This document shows positions 63,274 to 64,000 of a stretch of 64,000 nt of DNA, in pieces; the stretch's first letter is position 1; each line of letters begins with the position of its first letter. The notes beneath the pieces were generated by a model. The model saw only the letters and a list, made by a program, of their open reading frames with translations. It did not search any database and was not told where the DNA came from. The DNA is from Rhodanobacteraceae bacterium. Its GTDB lineage: Bacteria > Pseudomonadota > Gammaproteobacteria > Xanthomonadales > Rhodanobacteraceae. The position numbers were made by a program, and so were the translations under genes. The stretch lies in contig SCQS01000014.1 in the NCBI GenBank assembly GCA_004299705.1, positions 1 through 64,000 on the forward strand. The letters are read 5' to 3'.

Positions 63274-64000
63274 GTGTCGCGTTCAGCCTGGACGTACCAG
63301 ACCCGAGAAAAATGGTCATGGCTGTTTGAGCTCGCTAGAACGTTCTTGCACGAAGCTTACGCGCTTTCGGCGCGTGTAACGCTCGACCAGCGAGACGCCG
63401 AACGTTCCATTTGCGTACTGCTATTTGGCCGAGCCGTCTCCGGTACGGAGGCACTTGTGACTCTGGCTGCGTCCGGCTTCCTCATAGAAGCGGATATCGT
63501 ATTTCGCTCAAACCTTGAAGCGTTGTTTCGGCTCGCGGCGCTGGTTGAAGAACCAAAGCTGCTTTCGCGTTACCTGGGTGAAGACTATCCGCGGCGTCGG
63601 AGGGCGATGGGCGACCTGCGCGAGCTTCTGAGTGGCATCGATCCGAGGCCGCCCGGTGCACCGTCCGACTGCGACATAGACAACGCGATTCGGGAGATCG
63701 AACAAGAAGCTAAGGAATTTCAGGATACCCATGATGTGGCGAAGCTTCGCGAGGTAAAGACATGGGACTGGGTAGTAGCCGGTGGCCAATTCGACTTCTT
63801 CTTCGGAAAGTACCTGATGCATTCGAATGTGGTTCACCATGCGGCAAGGGATCTAGAAAGAAGAATCGATGTGCGCGAGGATGGACAGGGACTCAAAGCT
63901 ATCTACATGGGTATTGAGCAAGAATCACCCGTCGAGATCGTGCTGGACGGCCTGTTGCTCTTGGCTCGTTGCATTGATAAGTTCGCTAAAGCTGTCGACG
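63274..64000 (+). CDS. DUF5677-like protein, 3' end beyond window
   Basis: An open frame runs off the right edge (242 codons seen). It contains ADIVFRSNLEALFRLAALVEE, LLSRYLGEDYPRRRRAM and GKYLMHSNVVHHAA, the helical pattern of DUF5677-type proteins. The start is uncertain; GTG 63274 is the first reasonable start codon in a frame that is also open further left. Function is unknown. The sequence is clearly coding, with no stop for over 700 bases. Confidence 0.65.
   Translation, partial: MSRSAWTYQTREKWSWLFELARTFLHEAYALSARVTLDQRDAERSICVLLFGRAVSGTEALVTLAASGFLIEADIVFRSNLEALFRLAALVEEPKLLSRYLGEDYPRRRRAMGDLRELLSGIDPRPPGAPSDCDIDNAIREIEQEAKEFQDTHDVAKLREVKTWDWVVAGGQFDFFFGKYLMHSNVVHHAARDLERRIDVREDGQGLKAIYMGIEQESPVEIVLDGLLLLARCIDKFAKAVD

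Noticed and set aside
63161-63379. 72-residue frame after the XRE gene
   Set aside because: It overlaps the longer open frame of the DUF5677-like protein, which has recognisable helical motifs, and lacks its own features.

Overview
The first 54.5 kb is a GC-rich gammaproteobacterial core chromosome; the last 9.4 kb is the edge of an integrated genomic island. The ribosomal proteins, the miaB-phoH-ybeY-corC cluster, the class II DAHP synthase and the intergenic GTAGGAGC-type REP palindromes suggest the Xanthomonadales (Rhodanobacteraceae/Xanthomonadaceae). That placement is inference from protein resemblance; no search was run.

Layout. 1-14.6 kb: the end of tuf, then the S10, spc and alpha ribosomal operons (rpsJ to rplQ, with secY and rpoA), all on the + strand and closed by a clear intrinsic terminator. 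The order is the usual one, but rpmJ is absent between secY and rpsM, and several gaps carry dispersed palindromic repeats. 14.6-19.7 kb: dsbB, class II DAHP synthase, a GNAT, a Mug-like glycosylase, lgt and corA. 19.8-25.1 kb: a minus-strand run of miaB, phoH, ybeY, corC and a DUF4105 membrane protein (RNA modification, ribosome maturation, envelope). 25.2-34.8 kb: lytic transglycosylase, suhB, trmJ, a CBS/CorC transporter-like protein, a DUF47-PiT phosphate pair, a cN-I type 5'-nucleotidase and an NdvA-like exporter. 35-46.3 kb: glutaryl-CoA dehydrogenase, a secreted pilin-like protein, two GNATs, a fused alpha/beta E1 dehydrogenase, an Ivy-like lysozyme inhibitor, an Fsr-type MFS pump, a membrane LytTR regulator, a Tat-exported flavoprotein and a BI-1-like protein. 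46.4-54.4 kb: YbjQ, copCD, a beta-barrel candidate, murB-pyrD-DUF4190, an SDR and an AmaB-type aldehyde dehydrogenase.

At 54,549-54,600 lies only the 3' part of a tRNA-Arg(CCT) gene, read as an attachment-site repeat. Beyond it the sequence is less GC-rich and the genes change character: a large reverse transcriptase with a C-terminal HEPN-like segment (AbiA-like phage-defence candidate), a translationally coupled pair ending in an HNH nuclease, and an XRE repressor divergent from a minus-strand gene row containing two sets of duplicated paralogues (Cys4 proteins and two-TM membrane proteins). A DUF5677-like gene runs off the end. The integrase and the intact tRNA are expected beyond the window.

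The core region also contains at least four families of dispersed intergenic palindromes. In one, a conserved CCCCCTT/AAGGGGG frame encloses a different perfectly paired hairpin at each of five sites.
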